Origin: Lycium barbarum
Taxonomy: Eukaryota > Streptophyta > Magnoliopsida > Solanales > Solanaceae
Reading direction: 5' to 3'
Length of the DNA stretch: 64,000 nt
NCBI RefSeq assembly: GCF_019175385.1
Contig: NC_083340.1
Coordinates: 18,426,336 to 18,490,335 of the forward strand
Under the pieces are notes generated by a model. It saw only the letters and a program-made list of their open reading frames with translations. It was not told where the DNA came from and searched no databases. This document shows, in pieces, positions 63,601 through 64,000 of the stretch. The position numbers and the translations under genes were made by a program. The first letter of the stretch is position 1; every line of letters starts with the position of its first letter.

Positions 63601-64000
63601 AAAAGGAAGAAAGGAAGGATCTAAATCACTACTATGCCTAGTTTCTGACTTCATTTTAAGGTTAAATTCTAGCTTTCCCTATATGATTAACTTCTAATAA
63701 TCTGCCAATCAAGGGATATTTAAAGCCTACCAAATCAATAGTAAGCTCACAGAGCATACTACATAGCAACCTAGACAACAAACAAGCTTGAAAGAGAAGG
63801 CAAGTCACAGTGAGATCACAAACAACACTCCACAATCCCAAAGACACTAGCCTAGGCCTCTGATTCTCAATTTTAAACAAAGAAAACAAGTTCTCTCATT
63901 CCCTATTATTTGCTTCCTATGACAGTTCCTAGAACAAGTGGTTAAACACACACACAAGACCAAAGAAGACTCAAACTACTCTAAAACCAACATGTCAAGC
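60651..64000. other. Non-coding, repeat-like DNA
   Basis: I find no gene. About 60780-61210 contains words such as GAGTCGCCACCTAATTTTT and GGTGTTAGGCACCCCGG that look like a dispersed plant repeat (possibly a retrotransposon LTR or leader), but I cannot set ends or class. From about 62200 on the DNA is A-rich on the plus strand without frames or element ends. The short frames at 61395, 61761 and 63662 are unsupported. Confidence 0.45.

Overview
The window is a stretch of a plant nuclear genome, almost certainly from the nightshade family (Solanaceae). The evidence is AT-rich intergenic DNA, GT-AG spliced exons of a plant ABCG transporter, initiator-tRNA-Met primed LTR retrotransposons, and RTE-type LINE tails ending in (TTG)n of the kind common in Solanaceae. 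The species cannot be fixed from the sequence alone. Only one host gene is convincing: a five-exon ABCG half-transporter at 43911-46928 (645 aa) that closely resembles ABCG14, the cytokinin exporter of Arabidopsis. Nearly everything else recognisable is transposable-element DNA, mostly broken.

Layout. 1-3985: 3' part of a decayed Ty3/gypsy chromovirus (RNase H, integrase, chromodomain-like tail, LTR with a minisatellite and an (AC)n(AT)n tract). 5369-17028: a hAT element with a perfect 8-bp target duplication, split by a complete gypsy element (7634-16412) with 2.34-kb LTRs and a perfect 5-bp target duplication. 17037-23077: non-coding DNA with several MITEs. 23078-26690: a copia remnant whose RNase H/LTR end is inverted relative to its protease-integrase-RT part. 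30975-34924: a second, internally deleted copy of the same hAT family carrying a 5'-truncated RTE LINE (32718-34584) with a 19-bp target duplication. 38148-39017: an 870-bp near-perfect palindrome (Mutator-like MITE, 9-bp duplication). 41154-43205: a short gag-only LTR retrotransposon with another 9-bp-duplication element inside its left LTR, flanked by a 74-bp direct repeat. 43911-46928: the ABCG gene, with an RTE/SINE-type tail in intron 4. 47717-49129: a Tourist-like MITE and a third Mutator-like element that itself hosts a Stowaway-like MITE. 51219-57319: a full-length copia element on the minus strand (5-bp duplication, gag-pol with few lesions). 57325-60650: a decayed copia with a recognisable promoter in its LTR. 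60651-64000: non-coding repeat-like DNA.

How it fits together. The window is a layered record of insertions. Most layers can be dated relative to one another because target duplications are intact: hAT before gypsy, hAT copy 2 before the LINE, gag-only element before the Mutator-like element, and Mutator-like before Stowaway-like. The ABCG gene sits between these blocks with repeats about 0.6 kb upstream, inside an intron, and about 0.8 kb downstream. No single new system is proven. The best candidates for follow-up are the 870-bp hairpin, the gag-only element next to the ABCG promoter, the large-LTR gypsy with a gutted interior, and the internally inverted copia.
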